Assembly (NCBI GenBank): GCA_002118135.1
Contig: BDIU01000423.1
Location: 1-20,488, forward strand
Reading direction: 5' to 3'
Source: Trebouxia sp. TZW2008
Lineage: Eukaryota; Chlorophyta; Trebouxiophyceae; Trebouxiales; Trebouxiaceae
DNA length: 20,488 bases
The position numbers and the translations under genes were made by a program. The notes below the pieces were generated by a model, which searched no databases, was not told the origin of the DNA, and saw nothing but the letters and a program-made list of their open reading frames with translations. Shown here one piece after another: positions 1 through 10,676 of this stretch. The first letter of the stretch is position 1. Each line of letters starts with the position of its first letter.

Positions 1-170
1 ATGTACTATATACACGTATTTATCTCGTGCAAATGCCTTATACACAGTCAAGTATATGCAAATGTAGACGTGTATAAGCTCATTGGCATTTTAAGCCATG
101 TAACGCATGCTCATATACGCTTATACCTGCATTCTACTTATACACGAGTATATACAGCGTTATATACGCA
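1..170. repeat. AT-rich region of repeated TATAC-type words
   Basis: Short words of the form TATAC(A/G)C, GTATATA and TTATAC recur at irregular spacing on both strands, for example near 9-16, 40-44, 75-79, 114-124 and 138-168, followed by a run of T and G at about 172-182. There is an open frame over 1-222, but its composition follows the repeated words and it has no recognisable protein character. It is best read as low-complexity non-coding DNA upstream of the gene that starts at 428. It does not resemble an algal TTTAGGG-type telomere. Confidence 0.5.
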
Positions 171-427
171 TTTTTTGGGGGGATTCTGTGTAGATAACAG
201 CACTACTGCACACGGGTGTTGAAAGAAGAAGCTGTATGAGGGGCGCAGCTTCAAGAGCAGCAAGCTCATCACCTTGCTCTTGCTTGCTTTGCTTGGACGC
301 GCTCTTAGAGACCCTTAGCAAGCTGTGAGCTTCCCGGCTCCTGGTCTGATGGTGCTGAAGACCCGACTTTCACCGACTTGGTGGTGGTCTGAGCTCACTT
401 GGCAGACAAATATCATATCGTCAGCCA
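171..427 (+). other. Leader / upstream region of the coiled-coil kinase-like gene
   Basis: No coding exon can be supported here. The frame of the ATG at 428 is open back to a TGA at 356-358, so a longer N-terminus would need an upstream exon. The stretch 230-330 has open frames on the plus strand without a clear splice site in phase. It is probably 5' untranslated sequence and promoter; no TATA box stands out. Confidence 0.4.
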
Positions 428-3400
428 ATGGCGCAGGCATCACAGCTTGTTGCAGAGTTGGACAGAAGTCGCACTAGCAATCAGCAAAGCAAGGAGGTGA
501 GTTGCATCTTTTGCTTGAATGTCTGCTGCAAAGTGAGTCACCTGTGCAGCTTGCCAGTATCTCTAATGGGGCTGCAGCATGCCTCTTATGCATCAATGGA
601 CCACCAATCCCACCAGCACTAATCCATCGTCTCTATCACCGACTCTAAGGCATTCTTTCAGTCAAGTCAGGGCAGAGATTGGTCTTGTCAGCATGCTGAC
701 ATTTAGCGAACAACGCAGCGCATTAACTGCTGCTACACAAGCCTGATGGCAGCTTTGCTTGCCTGCGCTCATCAATTCTATGAACCTTGCAGCACAGTGC
801 ACGAGAGTGTGATGAGCTGAGGCAGCAACTCGGACTGCTGAAGCAGCAATTCTCAACTTCTGAGGACAGAATTGTCGATCTGGTACAGCAGCATGAGCAG
901 GCATCTGCAAAGGCCACTCACAAGCTCAGGGTATGTGATTGACCTGCAAAAGCTTGTTTGTGCAGAAAGTTGTGGTGTGCAGAGCATGCATAGGTCTGTG
1001 ACTGAAGCATTATGACATGAACGCTGGTGCATGAGTTGCTAATGTCTTGCATCATCTGGTCACCACCATACCGTTTGCTATGCCAACATCGACTGTGTTG
1101 CAGGAGTTGCAGGACAGGGTGGAGCAGCTGCAGCGCCTAGCCACTACAGCCATGGGCCAGCTGAAGGAGTCCAGGGCAGAGGCAACAGAGCTCAAGGACC
1201 AGCTGCAGGTACACCGCCCTCTGTTTTCAACAGCAGTGTGCCAGCTGCATTGGTAGCAATTGTGCATTCCTGCATGCCAGGCGTCGTATGCTCAGTGCAG
1301 CTCGCACACTTTGCAACTTAGCATGTGATCAATGTTGGTGCCCATTGATACCTCACAAGCAACAGAAGGCAAAAATAGATGTAGTTGCAGAGCACCTGGG
1401 AAGAACAGATGCAACCAGTACTATGACATTCTTGTATGGACCTGCTTGGTGTGTTAGCGCAGGTCAAACTATCAGGGCTTGGCCCAATGCAGCAGCAGCT
1501 CAAGGCAGCCGAGCCTGAGATCACCAGCCCTGCCCTGAAGGATGACCCGGCAGCAGCATGTGCCAGTGAGCAATCTCAGGTGATCATATTGGCTCCTCAT
1601 ATAGCTGTGAAGTTGCTGCATGTCCTTGCAGGCTGAGCTCCACAAAAGCAATTTGCTGCACGTGTTCCATTTGTGAGAATGTACACCTGGACTAGACGCA
1701 ACTTATCAGCAACAGTATTATGGGCATAGCTGTGGTGTGCGTGTTGCAGTGCTGCAGACCGCTTCATGCCTGGAACAGGCTTGTCACTGACTGAAATTGA
1801 ATTCAGCAGGACATTGACAATTACGCAGATTGTCACAGGATTTTGCAGCCATGCCAAATGCTTCTGCAACATGCTGTATGTCTTGCATCAACATAGTGAG
1901 AGGCAAGCCTGAATACGTCTGCTGTCTCAGCCAATGAGGGACCAGCATCGTGCAGTCAAGCTGTCTGCTCGATTCTGGAACGCACGGGCTGCGTCAGAGC
2001 GTGCTCAACTGTTTTGCCATGCTGCAGGATGACACTGACAAGAAGAAAAAGAAGAAGCGTGGGAAGAAGGGGAACAAGAAGCAAGGCGGGGTGTCATTCA
2101 ATGAGCAGCAGGCTGAGCCAATTGATGCAGGGGACATGTCATGCCCAGGCCAGCCTGCCAAGCAGGTACAGTATTCTCTCTTTGTAATGACTGCGGTTCT
2201 TACCAAGAAAAGTGTCATTATCACGAAGTGTCCTGTACTCAGACACATCTCTGCAGTCAGAATGCAGTGTTTATTTCCAGATTGCCTTGTCCTTGCATCA
2301 AGGGTTGCCTGATATTGAGTATCCTTACAAAGAGAAATCACTGCACCACAAGCCTATGCCAGCACGATCTGAACTGCTTTTGTGCATTTTTGGAGGTGGG
2401 AAACAGACTACAAGCAGTGTCAATATTGGTTGCACAGACATTGATGTTCTTGCTGTCCCGTCAGAGTTCTTTAAGGTCTCAAGTCAGCCTGTGCAGCAGG
2501 AGTTTCCCATTGCAAGCGAGGCTGCTTGAGATGACTGGCTTGGAAAGTCGCTTTGGTAGTCTGGTGTGAGCACCTGATTGCTTAACATGCTTGCTTGTAG
2601 GCTGTACCTGCCTTGCCAGTGCAGAAGGGTCTGGGTCACATGCTGGAGAGGCATGCGCATGAGCCCAACTCACCGGCCTTACCTGGGGACCGACGGCCCA
2701 AGGTATGCAGAAGCCTTTTTTTGCATACAGATGTTGCTGCTATGACATCTTATATGGTAACACATGAAAACAGAGAGTGATTCTCTTGTGCTTTTTTGCT
2801 TGCTTGTACTTGCTTTACGCTATTCTGCAGCATGTTATGGCCACATGTCTGACATCAGATAGCATGTTCAATCGCAGGTCAACAATGCCTCCTCAAGCTC
2901 AGAAGGCTCTCCACCCAGCAGTCTTGAGTCAGTGCGTCAGCTGCAGCAGCAGCTGAAGGCAAGTGAGCAGCTTGTGTAGCGCCTGCGCACCGCTAAATAT
3001 GAGGCTGAGCTGAGGGCGGATGCAGCAACCAGTTTTGACCAGCTGATGCTTGTGAGCGCCCTTCACCGTGTCTGTTTGGCATGCAAGTTCACTGCCTTGT
3101 CACTAAAAGTCCTGCTTGCCGCTCAGAAGGTTCAGGAATGTCACAGGATCTCAATCAAGCAGCGCTACCACTTGACAGCTTTTACAATTGGCATCAGAAT
3201 CATTTGAAATACTCTTTCTTGCCAGCATCTTGCACACTGATGTTGTGTGTTGCATGCAGTGAATAATGTGTGTGACCTGCAACATCTTTTTGCTACTGCA
3301 GCATCATCACATGAGATTTGCATCATGCACACCATCTAGAATCTGCTTGCATGACCCTGGTCTGTCTATGCAGGACAAGAGCTGGCAGTGCAAGGATGTG

Positions 3401-5719
3401 CTTGGCAGTGGATCAACAGGGTCTGTGCTCGCCACTGACCACCTGTACCACCCAGATGTAGTCCTCAAGAAGGGACCAAAGCCCAGCGTCCAGGTAGAAG
3501 CAGACTTCCTGGGGGAGATGAGGCACCCCGACATAATGCGCGTGATGGCCCTGTTGGACTCTGATGACATCTCCACTGACGGCAGGCCAGTGGGCTACAT
3601 GGCCCTGGAGCGCCTTGGGCCCTCCTTGCAAGCCATGTTGGACCGCCAGCATAGGTAAGCCTGGGATCTCGCTGTCATTGCGCCGACTCAGCACTTCTGT
3701 CACAGCCTGGCACTCTCACTGCTCTGCATACAATGCCTCTCATGGTACATCATGGTCGTATAGTTGGCAACAGGGCTGGCCTGACCGCTTCAGAGCCCAC
3801 AAAACAAACACTACCGAGGTGACATGCCCTGCAGGTACAAGCTGAATGAGTTTGCGGCGGGCTTGGAAGGGCTGGCTGCAGTGCTGGCCTGCATGCACAC
3901 CAACACCTGTCAGCAAACACCAGATAACTAGGTTTCACTGCCACAGCAAATGCCCTGCAGGTACACGCTGAAGGAGTTCGCACTGGGCTTCCAGGGACTG
4001 GCTGCAGCGCTGGCCTACATGCACACCAAGGGCCTGGTGGACCAGGACCTCAGCCCCGATAACGTGCTGCACAGGCTGAACAGCTCCGCCTGGGTCAAGG
4101 CCGGCCTGGGTAACGCCGCCTGGATGGAGCTCGGCGACCGCCCCAACGAGCTGGACCAGTGCATGTGAGTGCATCTGTGCATCATTATGCCCACCACATT
4201 TGCTTTGTGGGCAGCCTGTGTAGGCCAAAGCAGCTTGCTGGGCTTCAGTGTGATGAGAGCGGGTTGCTGTCTGTCTCAAGCATGCTGTTTGTCAGCCAAG
4301 AATAACGTCTAGGTTGCCTGGAGTAACTTAGCAGAGCCAAGAACACGTACCTCTGATCGTGCCACAATATAGCATGAGCAGCACTGGCTGTTGGAAAGTC
4401 AAGCACATACTATGGCTATGATAGCCAATCGTGAGTCAAGCACATATCTTTGTTCGAGCATCAACATGCCTGGGGAGCGTTCTTGTTCAGCATCAGCTAA
4501 CATAGCCTATTCAGTGGATATGTTGAAATCTTGATTGTATAAAAGGCATGTCACGCACCGTCCACCCAAAGACAATTTTCATCATTTCAGGGTATTGGCA
4601 CAGTCAGCCTGATTCTAGCACGCTTTGCATGGCTGCCCTTTTGGGTCCCTGACGTTAAAAACATGTCGGTTGATATGCAAGCTGTTAAAATTGAGCTCCT
4701 CAACATGCAAGTATCAGTGCAGGCGTCTTGTGTGACAGCTTGCGTGATGCTGTGCTGCTTTGCCCTGGGCTTGCACTCCGGCGGCAGACGCACACTGACA
4801 TGCTGTCTTGAGAAATCGTTGTGGCTGATTGCCCATGAAGTCTGCTGACTCCTGATATGCTGTACAGGTGCACTGTGGGGCATGAGTCCCCTGAAATGGC
4901 CAAAAGCCTCCTGCTGCACGACATGTACATCCCCGCATGCAGCTCTGACATCTGGTGCCTTGGACAGCTCATGTTGGGCATGGTTGGAGGCCAGGTACCA
5001 GATGCCCACTGGGACCTGCAGCACAGTGACGAGTACCTGGCAGAGGTGGCCACCGATTGCCTGAAGCCCCACCAGTCGCCAGCACAGCGCCAGCACCTGC
5101 AGTACCTCTGTGATCGCCTGGATGCTGAGGCAGACTATGCAGATGAGGTGAGCACAAGCTGCCTAGGGGCTTGCCTTGCACAGGCTAGCATCACTGTCAG
5201 CATGATTGGTTTATGGATTCTTCCCTAAGTCTTTGCTGAGTTGCCTTATTGGATGTCATCAGACTTGTAAAGAGGCTTGCTGCTTTTTGCTGCCAGCACT
5301 TTTTGTTGTTGCCAGCCCTTCTGTTGCTGCATCATAATGTGACACACACAGGGGTCTAAAGGGGCTGACCAGTGTATACGTGCTTGTTGATCTGTGACAC
5401 GCCTGTGGGCTTGTCCTTTCTGCTGCTGAATCAAGACTGTATGTATGTTGAGCGCTGTTGACTTGGCAAAGCACAAAGTAGGAGACCTGTCCTGTTCCTG
5501 ATGCAAAGCATGCATTGGCATTGTTCTTGCTGGTACACCTAGCATGCCAGCAACAATTTGGTTTTGGTGCAGGTTGAGTTCCCGCCTTCAATGTGGGGGC
5601 CAGAGGCCCTGGCGGTGGACCTCAGGCTTGTCATTGCCTCTTGCTTGCATGCTGACCCTGTAGACCGGCCCACTGCTGCTCAGCTGGCGGCTAGGCTGCA
5701 TGCCTTAATGCAGCAGTGA
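428..5719 (+). CDS. Coiled-coil protein with C-terminal kinase-like (probable pseudokinase) domain, 11 exons
   Basis: Exons read as 428-496, 793-930, 1104-1208, 1463-1579, 2028-2165, 2601-2702, 2878-3051, 3374-3654, 3961-4164, 4868-5147 and 5573-5719; all junctions are GT-AG and phase-consistent, giving about 584 codons plus the TGA stop. Exons 1-4 and 7 encode Gln/Glu/Leu-rich coiled coil (ELQDRVEQLQRL at 1104) and exon 5 a lysine-rich patch (DKKKKKKRGKKGNKK). Exons 8-11 make a roughly 300-residue kinase fold: glycine loop GSGSTGSV, VAIK-like VLKK, hinge region YMALERLGPS, catalytic loop DQDLSPDN (HRDLKPxN family; the D and N are kept, H becomes D, K becomes S), VKAGLGNAA where DFG is expected, an APE-like SPE, SDIWCLG, and DPVDRPTAAQL at the end. 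The lost DFG aspartate argues for weak or no phosphotransfer; a scaffold role is an inference. The start is the first ATG of an otherwise closed frame. Odd points are the in-frame TAG at 2977-2979 and a partial exon copy at 3835. A further 30-nt phase-0 exon at 1632-1661 is possible. Confidence 0.8.
2977..2979 (+). other. In-frame TAG inside exon 7 of the kinase-like gene
   Basis: Exon 7 (2878-3051) is 174 nt and phase 0 at both ends. Codon 34 of it is TAG, between EQLV and RLRTAKYEAELRAD. The residues after the stop continue the heptad-like pattern and run to a good donor (CTT|GTGAGC at 3051/3052), so the region was coding. A CAG-to-TAG change would explain it. An alternative is a GC-AG intron starting at 2959: AAG|GCAAGT is a consensus GC donor, also phase 0, and would remove the stop and 31 codons. 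Confidence 0.75.
3835..3909 (+). repeat. Truncated tandem copy of kinase exon 9 with its acceptor
   Basis: This stretch matches the first about 70 nt of exon 9 (3961 onward), 126 nt downstream, at roughly 80% identity by eye. The match includes the splice acceptor (TGCCCTGCAG|GTAC in both). The translations align as YKLNEFAAGLEGLAAVLACMHT versus YTLKEFALGFQGLAAALAYMHT, split here only for comparison. Similarity ends just before the catalytic loop; the copy then runs into a TAG at about 3929-3931 and has no convincing donor. It is either a decayed duplicate exon or a decoy acceptor for alternative splicing. Confidence 0.75.
4413..4427. repeat. Short perfect inverted repeat in kinase intron 9
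   Basis: TGGCTAT-G-ATAGCCA is a perfect 7-bp palindrome with a one-base centre. It lies between two direct copies of AGTCAAGCACATA (starting at about 4397 and 4434). No function is implied; it is the only structured element noticed in this 703-nt intron. Confidence 0.5.
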
Positions 5720-7481
5720 CAGCCCCCACTGGGCCACAGTGGGCCACGCACGTCATATGTTCAAAAGGACAAGGGCTCCCACAGCCTGTGGTCGTGCAGA
5801 GCCTCTTTAAGTCAGGCTTATGCAATGCTGTGCAATTTGGCCAAAGATGCCCCCACTATGCCTACTGAAGAACTCAAGAGCAGAAGGCAGTTCCTATTTA
5901 GATTATACTGGACTGCACCCCGTATACATTGGCGTGGAGATACAGGCTGTGTGTTGCATATGTCACTAGAAGTAGCGCATTTGCAACCACTTTTCTGGGT
6001 TGAGCTGTATTGCAGAAATCACATCTAAAGCAGCAGCTGAAAGCTTTAGCTTGTACGTAACATAGCACATTTTGTGAACTCAGACTGTCAGCAATGTGTC
6101 TCACAACAGAAGACTCTTCCCGGACCAGCTCACTATGACAATGTCAATGACGCTGGCAAGTACTTAGATGTGTGCATGCTCTGATTGTCTAGAAAGCTGC
6201 AGAGTTGATGGCTATACCATACAGGAGTACAAGCGTGAACACAATTGATAGGCGTGTCACTATGGCAGGGGCGTTGTTTCAGTGGTTGCTCATTGCTGTC
6301 AATTGACTCTCGGGATCTGCACCTGTAGCTTGATCAGCTGTTGTGGTTGTTTTGATTTACTTTACAAAGACTCGTTGTCCATACTGGTCATTTTGCTAGT
6401 CTCGTCAAAGCAGACAGTTGTTGGTAGTTATACAGCAGCAATATATGGTCTGAGCAGCTCTCAGCGTTTGGGTGTGGAATTTGGCATTGATGCTTCATAT
6501 TGAAGCAGATCTTCAGCAATGGGACAATTAGACCACAGCCTTGGGTTGTTGGCCATCTTGTCTTGTACAGCTGCAGCATAGTCAATAATGGGCATTGTTG
6601 ACCATAACCAAGAAAAGCGTTTTGGTCAAAGTGTGATCAAATGAGCTAGCATTGTTGAACATGTGAATAAGCAGCACAAGGAGATACAAAAGACATGAAG
6701 CACTGATCTATGCTGCATCCATTGGGCCTGAGCTGAGTAGACATATGCATGCACACTGCATGGACCCATGCTGAGAGCGCAAGACACTGGGCGTGGTAGC
6801 AGAATAATCATTCCTGGCACAGTGAAAACAGAGCTGGTGTTGCAAAGGCTGAAACTGCCTGTTTGTCGTTTGATGCTGCATCATTTGTTAGGGACATCAA
6901 GCGCTAGTGCAGTATAAGCGTAAGACACAATCAGCAAGCAGCTGCAAGGATGGATTGCCTGCATGCATGGCTTATCTTGCTTGAGTTTGTGGGCTGGCAA
7001 GTTGTGCAGCAACGGAAGCTTAGCTAGCCCTATGTGCTGCTGCCTGCGTCTGCATTGGCCCTAGGTCCTCTCTAGAACACTGCCAGGCCTCGAGCAGCCT
7101 GTGCAGCATTGTCTTTTGGCAACAGTTCAAGTGGTGTTCAGAGGAGCTATTACAGGCAGTCAAAGGGCGTTTGAGGGCAGGGTAGAGGGTTTGAATGGAC
7201 ACTGAGGACGTGTAACTGAGCCAGGTGCCCAATTGCAAGCTGAGCATGTTGTTTGTAATTTTTCACAGTGTGCTTGAGTAACATGCATTTCACAAGCCTC
7301 TGCATTGCTGAGCATGTGGGATCTCAGGAAGTGCCCTTCACAGCAAGTCACAGCATGGTGCATCACTGTGTATGCCTCTCTCATTTACAATTTTGCTGTT
7401 TTGCTGCTGCACATTTCTGCTGTTGGTGTGCCATATGGCCTTGAATGGGTATTATACTTGTTGTGCAGCTCGGTGTTGCAG
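5720..7481. other. Intergenic stretch without a confident gene
   Basis: The kinase-like gene ends at 5719 and nothing with domain character follows. Several frames of 60-75 codons exist on both strands, but none shows splice sites in phase, a motif or protein-like composition. One stretch at about 7025-7195 (+) is open for around 55 codons without an ATG and could be an exon, but it cannot be joined to anything. Terminal untranslated sequence and promoters probably lie here. Confidence 0.4.
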
Positions 7482-7574
7482 GTGACGCGCCCGGACTTTG
7501 ATGAGAGGTATTACGCAAAACGCTGCAAACCCGTGCTCGGGTTACGGCTAACTTTCTTGCAGTCATCAAAGTGA
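7482..7574 (+). CDS. Possible terminal exon of an unidentified gene
   Basis: After an acceptor (TTGCAG|GTGACG at 7481/7482) the frame reads VTRPDFDERYYAKRCKPVLG and ends at TGA 7572-7574. Its charged, aromatic-rich composition is more protein-like than the surroundings. No upstream exon in phase was found, so the gene is incomplete and the family unknown. It could equally be a chance open frame of about 30 codons. Confidence 0.2.
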   Translation: MTRPDFDERYYAKRCKPVLGLRLTFLQSSK

Positions 7575-8274
7575 GACGTGCGTGCATGCTGTCGGAAGTC
7601 GCAGCCGATGGACGCAAACAAGTATGGACGTGACTTCGCATTACTAAGTGGGATAAAGCAGTAATTTGTCACAGGAGCCTGACAGCATGAGCAGGAGACA
7701 CAGATGCTGTCGACTTTGTAACAAATTGCTGCGGCCCTGTCCATATGCATTGACTTCGGCATTGGTGCACGTCTGCAGACAATCCTTTGCCCAAGATAGT
7801 AGAGAGTGACCACTGCGGAAAGGCACGTGCACAAGTTTTGTGAAGAGAAACGCACCTCATTCTCAAATCCGAATTACTTTCCCATGTTGTTGACGTCATC
7901 ATGACAGCTGTGCACTTGTATTCAGCTGTTCATTCCCCTGAACAGAGTTCATCAGCTGCCTGTGAGAGGGAGCGAAAAAGTCATTTTTAGTCATTTTCGT
8001 GACTTATGACGAGACAAGCAGGCGTTGACAGGGAGCCTGAGTAGCTCTGCAATCTGGCGTGCACAAGCTCAAACCTAAGTTTCGCCGGAACGCGTGCCGA
8101 GCAATAACTTTTTGCTCGCGGTGGTCATCGAAGCGGTAAGTAATTGCCCAGGACGCAGAAAGAAACCTGTGCGCGTGCCTGAAACGCTGAAAAGCTCAAC
8201 GCAAAGCAAATGCACCAGCCTTGCCAGGGCTACGGCTTGTTGTCTTTGCAAAGGATTCTGATTCTAGCTCAATA
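7575..8274 (+). promoter_or_regulatory. Upstream region of the membrane glycoprotein gene with a TGACGTCA site
   Basis: This 700-nt stretch has no convincing exon. A perfect 8-bp palindrome TGACGTCA at 7891-7898 matches the CRE/TGA-type site bound by bZIP factors, followed by a second half-like TGAC at 7902-7905. Farther down, GTCATTTT occurs twice within 20 nt (about 7980-7997). Assigning these to control of the gene at 8275 is an inference from position only. Confidence 0.35.
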
Positions 8275-10676
8275 ATGCTGCGCATATTCCGCAACTGCTG
8301 CCTTACATCTGTGGTAGTGTGAGTCTGTGTCGCGTTGCAACGCTCATGATCACTCGCCTACAGAGCTCTGCACATGGCCGGCTGCAGCTCGCAACAATAC
8401 CACTTTTAGTACTGCCTTCTTTACAACATGCTGACTCCATGGTCTCTGAGCAAAGTCATGTGTTGTGCAGTGTCTTGGGGATGCCTGTCGCCAAGAAAGG
8501 CTTTTTTGGAAACTACTCGTCGTTCATCTTTTATGTCTTGGTCGGAGTTCTTGTGGGTGGCAGCTTGTTAGGCCTGCAGCTGCGATGCATGAATAACGAC
8601 CAAAACTCTTTCGTGAGTAGCTATTGCCTGAGCGACAACCACTCTCGCGCCATAGTTTCAGCCATCATGACAGTAGCATGCTCGCTGATGACGGTGGCTT
8701 TGGTGGACTGCATCTGCTCCTTTCGTACCTCGAAACTATCCACCGGCATCGAAGAGGGTGTATATGTTGCCCTGGGCAGCATGGACCGAAAGTACTGCCT
8801 CAGGTGCATGAGGACGCGCTGGTGGGCTGTCATCTTGTTGGTGCTGCTTTTACTACGTGGTCCAGGTTTGGTCTCAGCTCTGTTTTCCCATTTGTTTTAC
8901 AATATGCACCTGCAGTGCAGCTGCCCGCCTGTGACAGATGTTTTGGACAATGCTGAGCTTTGCACGTGGAGACTGCATCCACTGCACAACACCTTTCACC
9001 CAACTTTGGCAGCATGCTTGACACAACGTTGTTGACTGTCCATGGCCATGGAGTACAATATGGCGTGAAGGCATTGCAACAGCACATGCATCTTGAGCAG
9101 ATATCTGAAAATGTTTCAAATGGCATGAGCTTGCTTATTCATTAGTATGCATTATGCTTGCACTATGTGCGAAAGTCCTTCACCCACAGCTATCAGGTGC
9201 AACATTGTGCAATATCTGCGACATTGAGCTCAACTGTACTCAATCTAAATTGTGGCGAAAATTATCTGCAGAGCTGGCATTTGTGCAATGATGCTGCAAC
9301 ATAGTTCACACACATGCATGCACTCAAGAATAAGTGATGAAATGTTTATGTTTATTGCAGGTGCACTGCAGGCGCTCCTCAGTGATTTGACCACAACTGT
9401 GCCAGTGTATGTGCAATCAGCTTCCAGCACGGCCATGGTTTACAACCATACAAGCTATTACAATGCCACAGAGATATCTGTGCCCCCAACTACTTTTGCC
9501 ACAGCCTTCACTGTCCTCACACAAATGAGTCAATACGGCTTGGGTGGAAATGCTGTTTTAGACGTGGGTCGGAGTGTCAGTACCACTGTTCTCAGGCAGG
9601 CATTTGTATCTATCACAGACATCTCAGATGGCGATTACACAAATGCAGTCCGGCACACTGAAACCTCCGCCACTGTCACTACCTTGTGCCGTCCAGCACA
9701 ACTTTTGACTGCCGCCTTTGCTACCTATATCAACTCTGGCAGCCACTTGGTTATAGGCCCAGAAGCAGTAACATACGCATATAACCTGAACTTTGCAACA
9801 GTTTCTCCCAATCAGCTTGTCTTTCAAACCTCTTTGGTCATTTGCCAAGGCTGCATACTTAACAGCCGTGTTGCCACCCCAGGTCAGCGGGGCTCTTCTT
9901 CTGCATGCACCACAACAGTGACCCTTCAAGACGGAGACGTCATTTTCACATTGGGCACTCAGAATGTGCAGAAGCTGAGCAGCTCAAATGCCACAACAGT
10001 CAATGCTGCCACTTTTGGGCAGTTGGTGGCGAATGCCAGCATATCTGTAGAAGTTGCAACTCCAACAGGATCTTCACAGCAGTCAGTGATTTACAGCGAA
10101 GCATTGCTAAGTGTGTATGCAAAGACTCAACAAGGATTGTTCAACACGTCAGCAGACAATTTCCTCCACAGCAGAATCTGTGCTGCATCAACTTGGGCCT
10201 TGAACCTGTTATGGACATCATATGGTACCTATCTTGACAGTGATGGCCTTCCTGTCAATGGCAATAACTACACCCTGTATGATGACTTTGTGCCTGTGTA
10301 TACCATCAAGCAGCAGGCTTACATGCCAACTACAGTGTCTGCAGCTTTTGCAGTTCTGATAGTTCTGTACCTAGGGTGCGTTTGCTCAGTTGGTGCTTAT
10401 TTCACAAAGCGTGCGCACATCAATGTGAAGAGTGTCCTCGAGAACTCTTTCTTTAGTTGTGTTGACAGAGACTCTGTTGATATCATGATGGCTAATGGTG
10501 CATCAAATTGTGAGGACGAGCAGCTTAGGTCAGCATTTACCCCAGGTCGACTTTTGTACTGCAGCACAGACCTTGTAGACATATATCAAAATGGGAACCC
10601 AGTCGAGCGTATCAAAATTGGTTATTGGCCTGCACTACCAGGCCGCAAGCCCGTCATCAACACCCTGTACCACTAG
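8275..10676 (+). CDS. Multi-pass membrane glycoprotein of unknown family, 3 exons
   Basis: Exons 8275-8318, 8471-8865 and 9361-10676 join in phases 2 and 1 through GTGAGT and GTTTGG donors and GTGCAG/TTGCAG acceptors, giving about 584 aa ending at TAG. A shorter start at ATG 8481 in exon 2 is possible. Predicted membrane segments by hydrophobicity are residues about 31-52 (FIFYVLVGVLVGGSLLGL), 75-97, 132-152 (WWAVILLVLLLL) and 470-494 (SAAFAVLIVLYLGCVCSVGA). Between the third and fourth lies a loop of about 315 residues rich in Thr/Ser/Val with six N-glycosylation sequons (NHT, NAT, NAT, NAS, NTS, NYT), so it is probably extracellular or lumenal. The 90-residue C-terminal tail is cytosolic in that topology and ends ...KPVINTLYH. 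A Cys/Arg-rich loop (CLRCMRTR) precedes segment 3. No known domain was recognised, and no function is offered. Confidence 0.75.

Noticed and set aside
1..240. Possible telomere or subtelomere at the window start
   Set aside because: The TATAC-type words are irregular and do not match TTTAGGG or related telomere repeats.
8866..9035. Read-through of exon 2 of the glycoprotein gene to a TGA, giving a separate 238-aa protein
   Set aside because: The CCAG|GTTTGG donor at 8865/8866 joins exon 3 in phase and yields a continuous membrane segment and lumenal loop.
2977..10676. Reassigned genetic code with TAG read as glutamine, as in some ulvophytes
   Set aside because: Only one TAG occurs at a Gln-like site, the glycoprotein gene ends at TAG, and the other in-frame stops are TGA, so a code change does not explain the pattern.
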